Below, one piece after another: positions 35,897 through 46,887 of a DNA stretch of 60,000 nucleotides (the first letter of the stretch is position 1; each line of letters starts with the position of its first letter). Under the pieces are notes generated by a model. It did not search any database, had not been told where the DNA came from, and was given only the letters and a program-made list of their open reading frames with translations. Origin of the DNA: Zygnema cylindricum (lineage: Eukaryota; Streptophyta; Zygnematophyceae; Zygnematales; Zygnemataceae); contig JBBHKE010001902.1 of NCBI GenBank assembly GCA_037447655.1, positions 312,062 through 372,061 on the forward strand, read 5' to 3'. A program made the position numbers and the translations under genes.

Positions 35897-36755
35897 GGGT
35901 ACGTCCCATAGTTCAAAAGTAGGCATTTCTATTATAGGTCTTTTGTCAGCGCCTTCATCGTAAGTTGTGTTATGGGCTTTTCATGTGATCGTCATAAGTT
36001 GCTACTTTGATCAGCGATCGTCCGATCGTCCAAATCTGACGATTTTTTAATCGTAAGGTGTGTTATAGGCTTTTCATGTGATCTTCTTAGATCGCTACTT
36101 TGTTTAGCGATTGTCCGATCGTCCGAATCTGATGGTTTAAATAAAAAGTCGCTCAAAACTCACAGAAAAAGATTTTTTTGTCCTTTTTTTTTTCAAATTT
36201 AGGCATGACATGTAATTCTCTATCGATCCATGTGCAACTCAACCCTGTTACTATTTTATTTCATTTTGCGGCCAATACAATATGGGTCTTAAGGGTGTAT
36301 TGTATTTTTTGCATAAATAGGCATATTGTATGGGTGTACTTTCACCTACTTTTGAACTATGGTACGTCCCCATGAAATTGGTACTTTGACAAAGTATTTT
36401 GGACTCTAGTAAAGATTCTCCGTACTACTTTGAAGAGCGTCCCTATGTGGGAAAATGAAATCGGAACTTTGAAATGTGACAGTTGAAGACGTAGAAACAA
36501 CTTGTGACGATTGAAGACGACTACGAAACTTACGACGATAAGTGACGCCAAAAAAATCAACGACAGTTGTAGACTTCTACATTTTTGTGAAATTTTAGAT
36601 GTTTAGGGTTTTGTGACATTGTGACGTCATGCTCACTTGTGACAACGTCAACGTCACTGATTCAATAACTTTCCGCCATGGTTTCCCGATTTCGTTTTTT
36701 CTACTTTTCTCGCTCGACTTGCCATTAAAAAAAACCTAAAAACTTTCAGCAAAAA

Positions 36756-36786
<31 letters not shown>

Positions 36787-37325
36787 TCTTTCATTTTATA
36801 CCAATATTGTCGTGTCTCATTCTAAAAAGTGGGAGATAAAAGCAATGGTGTGAGAGGGAGAGGGGAGAGGCGACGACAGTGCAAAATTTTGTAAAGGACC
36901 CCATGAATGAAAATAGAGGTCCGAGATCCCTGCAAATTTTTTTCCGTACATACGCGTGACGGGCACAAAGAAAAATAGCGAGGACTCTCATTAATCCTAC
37001 ATTTTTCCCACTCTTGTGGCGCGTGCGTGGGTCGTTTTTCATTCGCTGTTTGGGCAGTACTTGAACTAAAATCACCCCCTCGAGGTGATTTTGGATGAAG
37101 TTTTTTATTGGGTTGGATTCTCTTGCCCAGGGGTCGAAAAGGGGAAAACACAAAAATGCGTTCACAAGACGACAAACACGCCGAACATCCAAAGTATGAA
37201 TTGACGTTCACTCTACTTTGGTAAAAATGATTTTATAGTACGGCTAAAGTTTTTGTCAAAGTTCCTTGAATTTTAGAGCAAAAAGACAAAGAAAAGTAGA
37301 TACTTAAATACATGGGGACGTACCC
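35897..37325. mobile_element. Harbinger-like element Y (GGGTACG TIR) holding a hAT-like insertion
   Basis: The ends GGGTACGTCCCCATG and CATGGGGACGTACCC are perfect 15-bp inverted repeats once the hAT-like insertion at 35907-36361 is removed. The site is absent in the paralogous repeat at about 42545. Flanking trinucleotides are TAT and TAA. The minus strand has overlapping open frames (36791-37211) but no transposase similarity that I can recognise. Confidence 0.65.
35907..36361. mobile_element. hAT-like element, CATAGTTC family, long form, inserted in element Y
   Basis: Ends CATAGTTCAAAAGTAGGC and CACCTACTTTTGAACTATG, with a perfect 8-bp target duplication GTACGTCC (35899-35906 and 36362-36369). 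The insertion lies inside the left terminal repeat of element Y. It has two internal units, as in the other long forms. Confidence 0.9.
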
Positions 37326-37398
37326 TAAGACAGATAAAAGGAAATCGAGCATGTCATTAAACAGACAGGATCATCTTTGACTACACCGCCACTGGTAA

Positions 37399-37600
37399 AA
37401 GACTACAGTACTAAAAATAATACAGTACTAAAGAACTACAGTACAATACTAACAAAGTACAGTATTAAAAAGTACAATAATAAAAAACTACAGTAATAAA
37501 AAAGTACAATATTATAAAAATACAGTACTAATAAACAACAATACTATAAAATTACAATAATAAAAAAGTACAGTACTAAAAATCGACGTACTAAAAAGAA
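37399..37600. repeat. CAGTACTAAAAA minisatellite
   Basis: About a dozen irregular units of AGTACTAAAAAAGTACAGT type. The same array is found at 42612-42785 in the paralogous repeat X copy 2. Confidence 0.75.
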
Positions 37601-37906
37601 CAGTTCGTCAAGTGAAATCCGTTGGAGTAAAAAATTGTACGTTCATAACTTTTGTCGCCTGTGAAAACAAACAAATTGTAAACAAATATCGTTAGACCGT
37701 ACAATCTGACCAATCTAGATCTCAGGGTTCCCCAGGATTGTCATGGTTCAATATGAGATTTTATTCTGACAAGAGATAAAATATGAAACACAATTTTTTT
37801 TTCGTTGCCTGGAATTTTTCTGTACGCACGCGAGAAATCTGGCTAATTAATTTCATACACGTGTCAAAGTAGCAAAACGATACGAAATGATATTTTTCAT
37901 GTCTAA

Positions 37907-38724
37907 GGGTACGACCCCATGTACATGTAACTTAGCGAACTTACTTTGTATTTTAGTGCGGATCCGGCGGACTCAGATTTCAGGTGTCTCTATGTGTGTA
38001 CTTGAAAATGTTACTTAAGTTTGTGACGATTCTATACGTCGACAATACCCATGACGCCTGTCACCATATATAATCTGTCTTGCCGCACCGTATTTTTAGA
38101 AACTTTTTGAAGCGTCGCAAGACACATCCTAATATTTGAAAAGATTTGGTATGTCGCATGTCATTGCGTGACATCCTCGACGTGCAGCCTTGCACTCGTG
38201 GCTGTACGACATGCCTTTGCGTAAACCTCTCCCGTCCGACCGCCATGACTTCGTTGGGACGGCCGCCATGACTTCGTCGGGACACCCGCCATGACTTTGC
38301 AAATTTCTACATTCCTAGATTTTTCAAATTTACGTGAAATTACAGACCACCGTCTAGACCCCTTCAAAAAAAAACTGTACAGCGTGTATACGGACAGAAC
38401 CGAACAGCCCTGTACTTTTTCAGTCGTCGATTTTTTTTAAAAAATGTTACAAGTGAGAATATGTTTTCAAATTGGTGTAAACTGATTTACTTAGCTTAAA
38501 ACATATTGTTGATGTGTTTTATGATAAGGATGAAGATGACGTGACAGTAGGTCGAAAAAACGCAAGACGACAAATTTTCGTACATCCAAAGTTCGAGAAT
38601 GGCGCAAATCGTACTCTACAAATTTGCGATTTCTTGGTACGGCCGCAACATAGGCAGTACGACGCTAAGATTGAAAGGAAAACAAACAGAAAAAACCCGA
38701 AATTAGCCACATGGGGACATACCC
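37907..38724. mobile_element. Harbinger-like element Z (GGGTACG TIR, TAA target)
   Basis: The ends GGGTACGACCCCATGT and ACATGGGGACATACCC match at 14 of 16 positions and resemble element Y. A perfect TAA flanks both sides (37904-37906, 38725-38727). The paralogous repeat at about 43083 has the uninterrupted site (catgtccaactgtg). TWA target duplication is characteristic of PIF/Harbinger. No transposase ORF. Confidence 0.8.
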
Positions 38725-38882
38725 TAATTGTGTACGCCCACACAAAAAATATGAAAGTACACTGCCCAACTTTATTAATTTTAGTGCGAAAATGGAATAT
38801 ACAATGCTAAATAAGTAAATATACTGCAAGAAGACGTGGCAAATTCTACTGCACTTCCCTAAATACTTTGAATCTTAAATAC

Positions 38883-39111
38883 TACACCGTGTATTGCTAT
38901 TAGTGTTAAATTGTTAATACTTTTTTCGCCACTTAAAACATCTTTTCTCCATACACATTTGTCCTATTATCTATTTGAGACCACCAACCAAAAGTTGAGA
39001 ATCTTACCTTTCAATCGCAACCGTCAGATCCACAATCCGACAAGTGTGTACGAAGAAAAGATGTTTTAAGTGGCGAAAAAATTATTAACCCTAATAACGA
39101 TTCACGTTGTA
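38883..39111. mobile_element. MITE copy, extended-TIR subfamily
   Basis: Left TACACCGTGTATTGCTATTA and right CTAATAACGATTCACGTTGTA, with long inner arms (CGCCACTTAAAACATCTTTT and its inverse). It is inserted in repeat X copy 1; copy 2 lacks it at about 43240. Confidence 0.85.
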
Positions 39112-39480
39112 TTTTATAGAATTAAGTTGTGTCATATTAATCTGTATTATACGTACATAAGGAAGTAAAGTAGGCGTAGGGCTAACAATAAGAGCACGCA
39201 GAATAATATGTTTGTTATTTTTAGGGTTTTAGAAATATGAGATCTATGGTAAGAAATGCTAGTTATCTCAGCTGTCACGTCAATAGACAGCTACACACGG
39301 CAGTGAATGACAGAGAAAACCAAATCTCTTACTTTTATAAAGTGTGAACTTCACCTACTTTACATTTCGTATGCGTCCGTACGTAGTTTTTTTGCTTGTA
39401 CTAAAAAGTATTGTACTTCTCAAAAGTACAGAAACTACAGTACAATACAATATAGTACACGGTGAATCGCTGTTAGGGTG

Positions 39481-40508
39481 CATCTCTATGTGCCAAAGTA
39501 AGGGTTTTTTTTCTGTCGTATTCTTGTAAAACTTAGAGTCGTACTGCGTAAGTTTCAACCGTACAAAAAAATAGAAAAATGGAAAAGTACATTATGCGTC
39601 ATCATTGAATTTAAGATGTTTATATGTTGTCGTTTTGCATTCTTCGACCCACGGCCACCCCAAAAAACGTCATCTTCAAACTTTTCTTTAAAACACAAGG
39701 CCGATGTGTTTTAAAACAAAGTATTTTCGAAAAACAAATAGGAACACGTATTCGCATGTGTAAATTTTTTTACAAAATTTTAAAACGAATTCAAGTGACA
39801 GCGAAAGGTTCTGTTCGTTATGTTTTGTCCGTTTGCATCTATCAAAGTACACAATTTGTTTTGTTTTTCACTTTCGTTGAGTACGGATTTTTCCATTTCA
39901 AGGGGCCTAAAAATTTCGATGGCATTTGACGAAATCGTGAGAAATCTGTGAGGGCGCCCCAGCAATCGCACACGTCGCCTCTCACGCAACCTCGCATTCT
40001 CGCCTTTGCAAACTTCACTATTCATCATCCTGTCACGAGGCGGCTACAATTTGGTGCGTCATCACAGATTGTACACTGTCAACAGCCGTCACGGGCATTG
40101 TCGACGTATACAATCGTCACGCCCTTAAGTGACAACTTTCGTTTGGTACACAGGGACAACCGAAATCCGGATCCGCCGGATCTGTGCTAAAAAACAAAAT
40201 AAATTCTCTAAGTTTGAAGTACATACCTTTAGCCGCACGAATAGGGTAGTAGGAGATTTTTCCGTTTCTGTATAGTATGCATATTTCATTATTCCGTACG
40301 AAATTCCCGCAATTTTTGTTTCAGCACCCCTTTTTCTACTATGCCATCTTGCGTGGTATGATGTTGCAAAGCAGAAAGCATTTCCCTTTGTTCTCACTAC
40401 TGTCATTTTTGTCACTTTTCAGTTTTACAGTAGCATGGAACTATGGATGCATGAGAAATCTTGGTGTAAAATAGTATGGCCCATGTGTTGAACTTTTTTT
40501 TTTTTCAG
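39481..40508. other. Repeat-flanking region without recognised genes
   Basis: AT-rich sequence with a GGATCCGCCGGATC-type palindrome at about 40170. Open frames on both strands (39624-39929, 39948-40190) show no family similarity. Confidence 0.45.
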
Positions 40509-40638
40509 TTGCTGCCCTTAGAAAGAAGCCATGGATGAAGCCTCTTTAGCTGAATTAACAAACAGGCTAAAGCCCGAGCTTCATTCTCAATATATTTTTC
40601 CTAAAGACGACTGGCTTCAAGCATGTGCAACCTTTTTG
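40509..40638 (+). CDS. Possible first coding exon of an unidentified gene
   Basis: A T-run and TTTCAG acceptor precede the exon. Then AAGCCATGG, a good plant start context, opens a frame at 40531: MDEASLAELTNRLKPELHSQ, followed by YIFPKDDWLQACATFL. The composition is protein-like. The pattern (LxxRLxxEL...WLxACxxFL) loosely recalls the N-terminal helical domain of RMI1/TDRD3-type proteins, but I cannot establish this. The donor may be at 40639 (GTTCAA) or 40672 (GTAAAA). No downstream exon was found, so it may be a gene fragment. Confidence 0.35.
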
Positions 40639-41540
40639 GTTCAAACGTCGGACCGTGCAAAATTGTACTTTTATAAGTAAAAAGGTACAAATAATGATTT
40701 AATAGAATCGCGCTCGCACGTGAAATCGCACTAAACAAAAAATCAATCACATCGAAAAAAAGCCGTTCGCATATCTCTCATCCGTCGACAGCATCGTCGT
40801 CAGTGTGAACATTAACTGACATTCAGCACGACAAATAGTACTAACGTCATAATGACGTCAAAACTATACGGACTGACAGATTTTGTTAGTCTACGTAATT
40901 TAGTGTTCATAATTACAGCGCGGAAAATTATTGCCGACATAACCCAATATAGAATACTTAAATAAATTAGAGTAAACTTCCTCTGTGAAAATGTTCTATC
41001 ACACAAATAAGGGTTCATAACTCTAATTGTATTTTTCAGTTTTTTTACTCTATTTTTTTCTTTACTCTAATTACGATTCGCGGTGTACGAATGAAAACTT
41101 CGTATGCAAAACATTCTGTAATGTCGTATGCAAAACAATCCGTACAGTCGTACTTAAAATCAGACCTAATTTTAGCTTCGGTACGATCCCATCATCCCAT
41201 GCCTTCCCAGCCAGCTGGTACCACTGTACGAATTTTACGAATTTCTTGAGGTCCAGCAGCCACTGTACGGATTTTGTAAGTTTCCTGCCGTCCCGGAACC
41301 GCCTCAGTATTTTCAAACAGAGTCAATGGAAGTCAACGCATCCCTTTTTTTAAACTGCCAGTCGTATTTTCAGCCTGGAAACATCTGGTCACAGCTGCAG
41401 AGGAAATTTCAAGTCAATTTGCAAAAAAAATCATCATTTCACCTAAGATTCTCTCGGAATCTGGCATCCACGTGGCAGCATATGACTAATTTTTGGTATT
41501 TCAGAAGTTTCGACACACTTAAGCGTACAGCCTTTTTTTT

Positions 41541-42015
41541 CATAGTTCAAAAGTAGGCGTTTCAATTGTTGGCCATTTGTCGGCGCCTTTATCGTAAGTT
41601 GTGTTATGGGCTTTTCATGTGATCTTCTTAAGTCACTACTTTGATCAGCGACCGTCCGATCGTCCGAATCTGACGATAGTCCTATCATAAGTTGTGTTAT
41701 GGGCTTTTCATGTGACCTTCTTAAGTAGTCACTACTTTGATCAGCGACCGTTCGATCGTCCAAATCTGACGGTTTAAATAAAAAATACCTCAAAACTCAC
41801 AGAAAAATATTTTTTGTCCGAATGTTTTTCAAAATTTAGACATGACGTTTAATTCTCTATCGAACGATGTGCAACTCAACCCTGTTACTATTTTATTTCA
41901 TTTTGCGGTCAATACAATATGGGTCTTAACTCTTAAGTGTATATTACTATATTGTATTTTTTTACGTACAATAGGCATATTGTATGGGTGTAATTTCACC
42001 TACTTTTGAACTATG
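41541..42015. mobile_element. hAT-like element, CATAGTTC family, long form
   Basis: Ends CATAGTTCAAAAGTAGGCG and CACCTACTTTTGAACTATG, inserted in a T run (flanks TTTTTTTT and ATTTTTTT). The two internal units are present. 475 bp, non-coding. Confidence 0.85.
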
Positions 42016-42089
42016 ATTTTTTTTGAGTTTTTTTATTTTTTCACAACCAGTTTTGTCGTTTCTGCTATTTTTTTTTTTGGTTATTATTG

Positions 42090-43610
42090 GTGTGTTCGGC
42101 TGGATTGTCACAATATGTAGGGATTGCCGTTTTGTCGACAAGCCAGGTGAGTCAAAAATGTACGATTGACACTCACTTCAATGTAACTGCGATTTTTTGG
42201 ATTTTTGTGCCGTTATTTTTTTCGGCGACATATATAGATTTGACTAAATTTTTATACTGGGCGTGAATTTCCAGGTAAGAAGGGCGTCTATTTTTGTTTT
42301 TTTCACCAAAATAGGTGATAAAAAAATGTCGCCACGAGCCGTTTTTTTTACCTTTGCTGTCCTGATGTACGGATTGGAAGCTAAAACCGAAAACTTTCTG
42401 GCGACTGCAACACAATATGTATTTACAGTGTACGGAGTTCTGTACACCGACAGCTTTCTCTGGGAAGCGGCTTTGATTTTCACTAGATTTTCACATCATA
42501 CGACAAAATAATTTTAGTTTTTTGCTGTAGCTGTACGATTAGTACGGATTAAGGAAAACGTGCATGTCATTAAACAGACAGGATCCTCTTTGACCAGAGC
42601 GTCACTGGTAAAAGACTACAGTTCTAAAAAAGTACAGTACTAAAAACTACAATACTAAAAGACAAAAGCACAAAGAAGTACAGTATTAGCTAGTAGCTAC
42701 AGTACTAAAAAGGTACACTACTAAAAAAGTACAGTACTAGAAAAGTATTGTACTAAAAAACTACAGTACTAAAAAAGTACAGTTCGTCGGGTGAAATCCG
42801 TTCGAGAAAAAATATTTACTTTCATAACTTTTGTCGCCTGTGAAAATAAAAATTGTAAAAAAAATCGTCTGCCCGTAGGACCGTACAATCTGACAGATTT
42901 GGATTCTTGGGTTCTCCGGGATTTCCGCGGTTCAATATGAGATTTAATTCTGACGAGAGATAAAAAATGATACGCAAACTTTTCATTCCCTTGCATTTCT
43001 GAACGCACGTGAGAAATCTGGCCAATTAATTTCATACGCGTGTCAAAGTAGTATTAAGATACGAAGTGATATTTTGACATGTCCAACTGTGTACACCCAC
43101 ACAAAAAATACGAAAGTACACTGCCCAACTCTATTAATTTTAGTGCGAAAATAGAATATACAATGCTAATTATACTGCAAGGAGACGTGGCAATTTCTAC
43201 TGCACTTCCCTAAATGCTTCGAATCTTAAATAATAAATATTATTTTATAAAATTAACGTGCGGCATATTAATCCGTATTATACGTACATAAGGAACCCTA
43301 AAAGGGCTAAACAATAAGAGCACGCATAATAATATGTTTTATTTTTTTAGGGTTTTAGAAATATGAGATCTATGGTAAAGAAATGCTCGTTATCTAAGCT
43401 GCCACGTCAGCAGACAGTTACACGCAGCAGTAAACAACATAAAAAACCAAATCTCTTACTTTTATAAAGTACGAACTTCACCTACTGTACTTTACATTTC
43501 GGATGTGTCCGTACGTTATCTTTCTACTTGTACCAAACAGTACTGTACTTAAAAAAAGTACAAAAACTACAGTTCAGTAAAGTATACCGTGAATCGCTAT
43601 TAGTGTTGAT
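42090..43610. repeat. Composite dispersed repeat X, copy 2
   Basis: Colinear with 35450-39480 but lacking the two Harbinger-like insertions and the MITE, so it serves as an empty-site reference. Includes the CAGTACTAAAAA array at 42612-42785 and ends in a MITE-type terminus at about 43585. Confidence 0.7.
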
Positions 43611-43743
43611 GTTTTTTTAGCCACTTAAAACATTTTTTCTCCGTACACACGTTTCCAATTTATGATTGGAGACCAACAATCGAAAGGTCAGAACCTTGTC
43701 TTCCAATCGGAACCGTCGGATTTCAATCCGGCAAGTGTGCATA
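43585..43743. mobile_element. Truncated MITE, extended-TIR subfamily
   Basis: The left end TACCGTGAATCGCTATTAG and inner arm CCACTTAAAACATTTTTTCT are present. The right half stops after TCCGGCAAGTGTGCATAGAT with no terminal repeat. Confidence 0.6.
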
Positions 43744-44159
43744 GATCACGTTGTACTGTACTGTACCTTGTTTCATTTTTCTAGCGGCACCGTACACTAT
43801 TCTCTTACCAAACTTTAGCTATTCAAAAAGTACGATACGCATTTTATTTTTTTGCAGTCCGACCGACTTTACATTATCGTTTCGATGGTACAATAAAGTA
43901 CAGTACCGTGTGGTACCGTACAGTACTGTACTTTTCTTTTCATTAAGTGGTCGGCACCGCTCGCCGTATAGCAGTCCACGTCAGCGAAAAGGGACGCCCT
44001 CTGAAATTGTGAACGGAAAATTCCTTTGGTTCGCTCTCATTGGCCACGTTCTTAATTCGTACATTTTTTCCGTACATTTCTGCTCTTGTCGTTTTCTGAC
44101 CACCACTTTTCTTTCATTTCTTTTTAGAAGACTGCCCATCGGTGTCAGAATTTTAGAGT

Positions 44160-44555
44160 CTTTCTCTCTCTACCTCCTTCCTACCCTCCCTGCCTCCCTC
44201 TCTACCTCCCTCAGTTCCTCTCCTCTCTCTTTTTTTCCTCTCCTCTCTCTCTCCCTACCGTCCTACAGTTTTAATCTTCTCCTCCATTTTGTTTTTCCTT
44301 ACCTCTCTCTCTGTCCCTTTTACCGCCTCACACTTGGCTCTCTCTCTCTCTCTCTTTCGCTCTCTCTCTCTCTCTCTTCCTCCCTTTCCTCCCTCCCCCT
44401 TCTCTCTCCCTCTTCCTAAAAAAGAAAAAAATCTCCCTCTCCTCTCTCCAAAAAAACAAAACCAACAATTCCTAACCACATTTCCCCTCCCCCCTCCCCC
44501 CCCTCCCTCAAAAAAATCAAACCCCTCCCCTCCCTCCCCCTCCCCCCCCCCCAGC
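44160..44555 (+). repeat. Polypyrimidine tract before the GC-rich ORF
   Basis: Almost uninterrupted C/T on the + strand (CTCTCT, CCCTCC, later C runs with short A stretches), ending 44555. It could be the 5' UTR of the next ORF or simple expansion; long frames through it are low complexity. Confidence 0.75.
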
Positions 44556-44876
44556 ATGTCCCGCCCCTCCCTCCCCCCCATGTCCTCCATCGGGCAGAAG
44601 GGCCCCCCCCAGTCCTTCACCGCCGTGTTCGCCGCCAAGCAGGACGACCGCCGCAAGCAGCAGCTCGCCAAATCGGGCGAAATCGGGGCCGATATCGGGG
44701 CCGACGGGAATGCGGCGGCCGACGCGCTGCCGGCGCCGAAATCGGGGTCGAAAGCGAAGGGTAGTGGCGGCGGTACGGACGGCGGCAGCGGGTCGCTGTA
44801 CGGACGGATCGTGGCGAAGATCGTGGGGGGGTTGCAGAGTTGCTACGGGACTAAGATTTCGTCGGCCGCGTCGTGA
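44556..44876 (+). CDS. GC-rich orphan ORF, 106 residues
   Basis: ATG 44556 to TGA 44876. The 320-bp block is sharply GC-rich (GGCGGCGG, GCCGACGCG) in AT-rich surroundings, and the GC bias ends at the stop. The protein begins MSRPSLPPMSS, continues QSFTAVFAAKQDDRRKQQ with a charged segment and a Gly/Ser/Lys-rich linker, and ends in the amphipathic stretch LYGRIVAKIVGGLQSCYG. I do not recognise a family. A second in-frame ATG lies at 44580. No intron is needed. It could be a real small gene, a retrocopy or transferred DNA. The coding call rests on composition and an abrupt boundary only. Confidence 0.45.
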   Translation: MSRPSLPPMSSIGQKGPPQSFTAVFAAKQDDRRKQQLAKSGEIGADIGADGNAAADALPAPKSGSKAKGSGGGTDGGSGSLYGRIVAKIVGGLQSCYGTKISSAAS

Positions 44877-44944
44877 CGGGAATATTTTTATGATTTTTGT
44901 TTTTTTTTTTTTTTTTTTTTAGGGTGGGGGGTGTGTATACGGAG

Positions 44945-46060
44945 GTTTAAACGTTTTTAGCGTGTAAGGGAGGATAGGTAGATATGTGTTTAAACGTTTT
45001 AACGGAGTATAGGCGGATGGTGAAAGGTTTTGGATGGAGGGAAGGTCGGAGGTTGTGGGAGAAACGTTTAAACGGAATGGAATGCGGATGTTGAAACGTT
45101 TTTTTATCAAGAGTTACACGTTTTTATACGTTTAAACGGTGCGACGGAGTAGTTATATCTGTATACGCATTTTTTTAAGGAGCGAATATGTAGGACATTT
45201 TTTTTTATTTTTTTTAGTTTTTTTTTTCTCTTTCTTTCTTTCTTCCTCTAAGGGTTTCGTTAGAATTCGGGAATGTGACGTGACGTTTCCGTATTATTAG
45301 TTTACTAGAAACAATTCCGTGCGGATATTTTATCGGCGAAGATTCTTGGATGTAGTCGTGGAGATATTTCGTGCGGAAATGATATTCCCGCAGAGGTTTC
45401 GCAAGGAGCTCCTTCCGGTGATATTCGTGAAAAATCTCGAATATTCGTTGTACGGTCTCACATATTCGCAAACATTCGTAACGGTTTCCTCGATATTCGC
45501 GGAGAGTAAAAGTGAGCGTCGGCGTACGGGGAAGTTGTCCCGGTTTTATTTCGCCTGTACGGCAGATTTATTATTTGTACGGACGCTGATTTATTTGTAC
45601 GGACGGATACATTGTTAGGGAGGGACGCATTGTACGGACGGAAGTTTTGTACTGACAAATGGATTGTACGGAGGGACGGTATTGTACGGATGCCTGTATT
45701 TTGAAGGGGCGGTGCGCGGGTACTGTACGGACGAGGCGTGATTTTCGGTTCGTTTGGTACGGATATTTTGTCGAATTTTTCGCCGTATGGTTTTCCTAAT
45801 AATTTTCCGAATTTTCTTGTTATCGTACTATTATCTGTATTCTTTTTTTTCATTTCCACCTATTCCTCTATTTCTGTTTAGGTTTCCGTACAACTGAGGA
45901 TGTACGGACGGAAGGTTCCGCCGGATGGTACAAGTGTACGGAAATGAAATGAGTTAGGTACGGAAGTGTGGGGAGCTAGAGTTGGCAGTGTACGGGAGTA
46001 TATGTGAAAAGGTACGGAATGTACGGAATGTACGGAATGAATTGAATGCTGGAGGTGGAC
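44945..46060. repeat. Clusters of GTTTAAAC and TGTACGGA motifs
   Basis: GTTTAAACG occurs four times in 44945-45140. TGTACGG(A) then recurs about 17 times between 45450 and 46035, including three tandem TGTACGGAA units. No gene is recognised. Confidence 0.6.
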
Positions 46061-46887
46061 TTGTTTGAAGGAAATCGGATAGGTAGGGGAGAGGAAATAG
46101 GGAGAGGCGGAGGGGGAGAGGTGGGGTGGAGGGAGAGAGAGGGAGAGCAGATTTTTTGATAATATTCGATGTTCCTTGTATGCGTAATTGTTCTTAGTTT
46201 TTTTTTTTGGTTTCTAGTTAGTCTTCTTTAGAGGTCATTATTACTTTAAGGAATATATTTATATATATTTTTTAAACTAAATTTGGTGTTGATAATGAAG
46301 ACAAAAGAAGTGGATGTTATTTTATCAATTTTCGTGTTTGTTTTTTTTTTTTCGTGGGGTTTTTTGTTACTTTGGATCAGGGTCGGATCTGTTTTGGTTC
46401 CACAGTGTTCATTTTCTTTTTGGATTCATGAACTGGTTTATGTTAAATCTTTTTTTTCTCGTGTTGTTTTCGTTGAATTATTTTCCTTGTTTTTATTTTA
46501 ATGTTTTTCTTTTTGGTTGTCAACTTTTGTTTTTTTTTGTTTATTTTGTTTTGTTTTTTTTTTTTATTTTTTGGGTCGATTATCAAGAGTTTTTTGGAAG
46601 AACAATGGATCTTTTATCTTTTTTATTTTCTTTTTTTTTGATTTTTTCCACAGAGATTTAATAAGATAACATACAATGCCACTTTTTTTTGAACTTGAGT
46701 TGTTGTTGAAACTGGAAAATAAAATTATTAATATTTTAGCTCTTCAATTTTATTTTTCCTTAAAATTCTTTTTTTTTAATATCACAATAAGTCGCTTTTC
46801 CTTAAGAAATATTTTGGGTACTAATATTATTATTTGGTAAAAATATTAAAATGAGAACATAAAAAAAATATTAAAACACAAGAAAAT
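46061..46887. other. T-rich low-complexity stretch
   Basis: Begins with a purine-rich GGGAGAGG patch and then becomes strongly T-rich. The forward frames here are Phe/Leu runs from T-rich DNA and are not treated as genes. Confidence 0.6.

Larger units (their letters stand above)
35450..39480. repeat. Composite dispersed repeat X, copy 1 (with insertions)
   Basis: Starts around TTTTGTCGACAAGCGAGGTG and ends near a MITE-type end at about 39460. It shares the same order of segments with 42090-43610: a GTCGACAAG leader, a ttttttt-CGCCAAAATAGG block, the GTCATTAAACAGACAGGATC block, a CAGTACTAAAAA array, a GAAATCTGGC block, and a GGAGACGTGGCAA-type block. Relative to copy 2 it has gained a Harbinger-like element (35897-37325), a second one (37907-38724) and a MITE (38883-39111). 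No coding potential seen. Confidence 0.7.

Noticed and set aside
37399-37600. Possible CRISPR-like array (regular CAGTACTAAAA units)
   Set aside because: Units are short, irregular and not separated by unique spacers, and the sequence is eukaryotic nuclear DNA; it is a minisatellite in a dispersed repeat.
46283-46661. Phe-rich forward frames resembling membrane proteins
   Set aside because: T-rich DNA gives Phe/Leu runs; there is no start context, conserved motif or splice structure.
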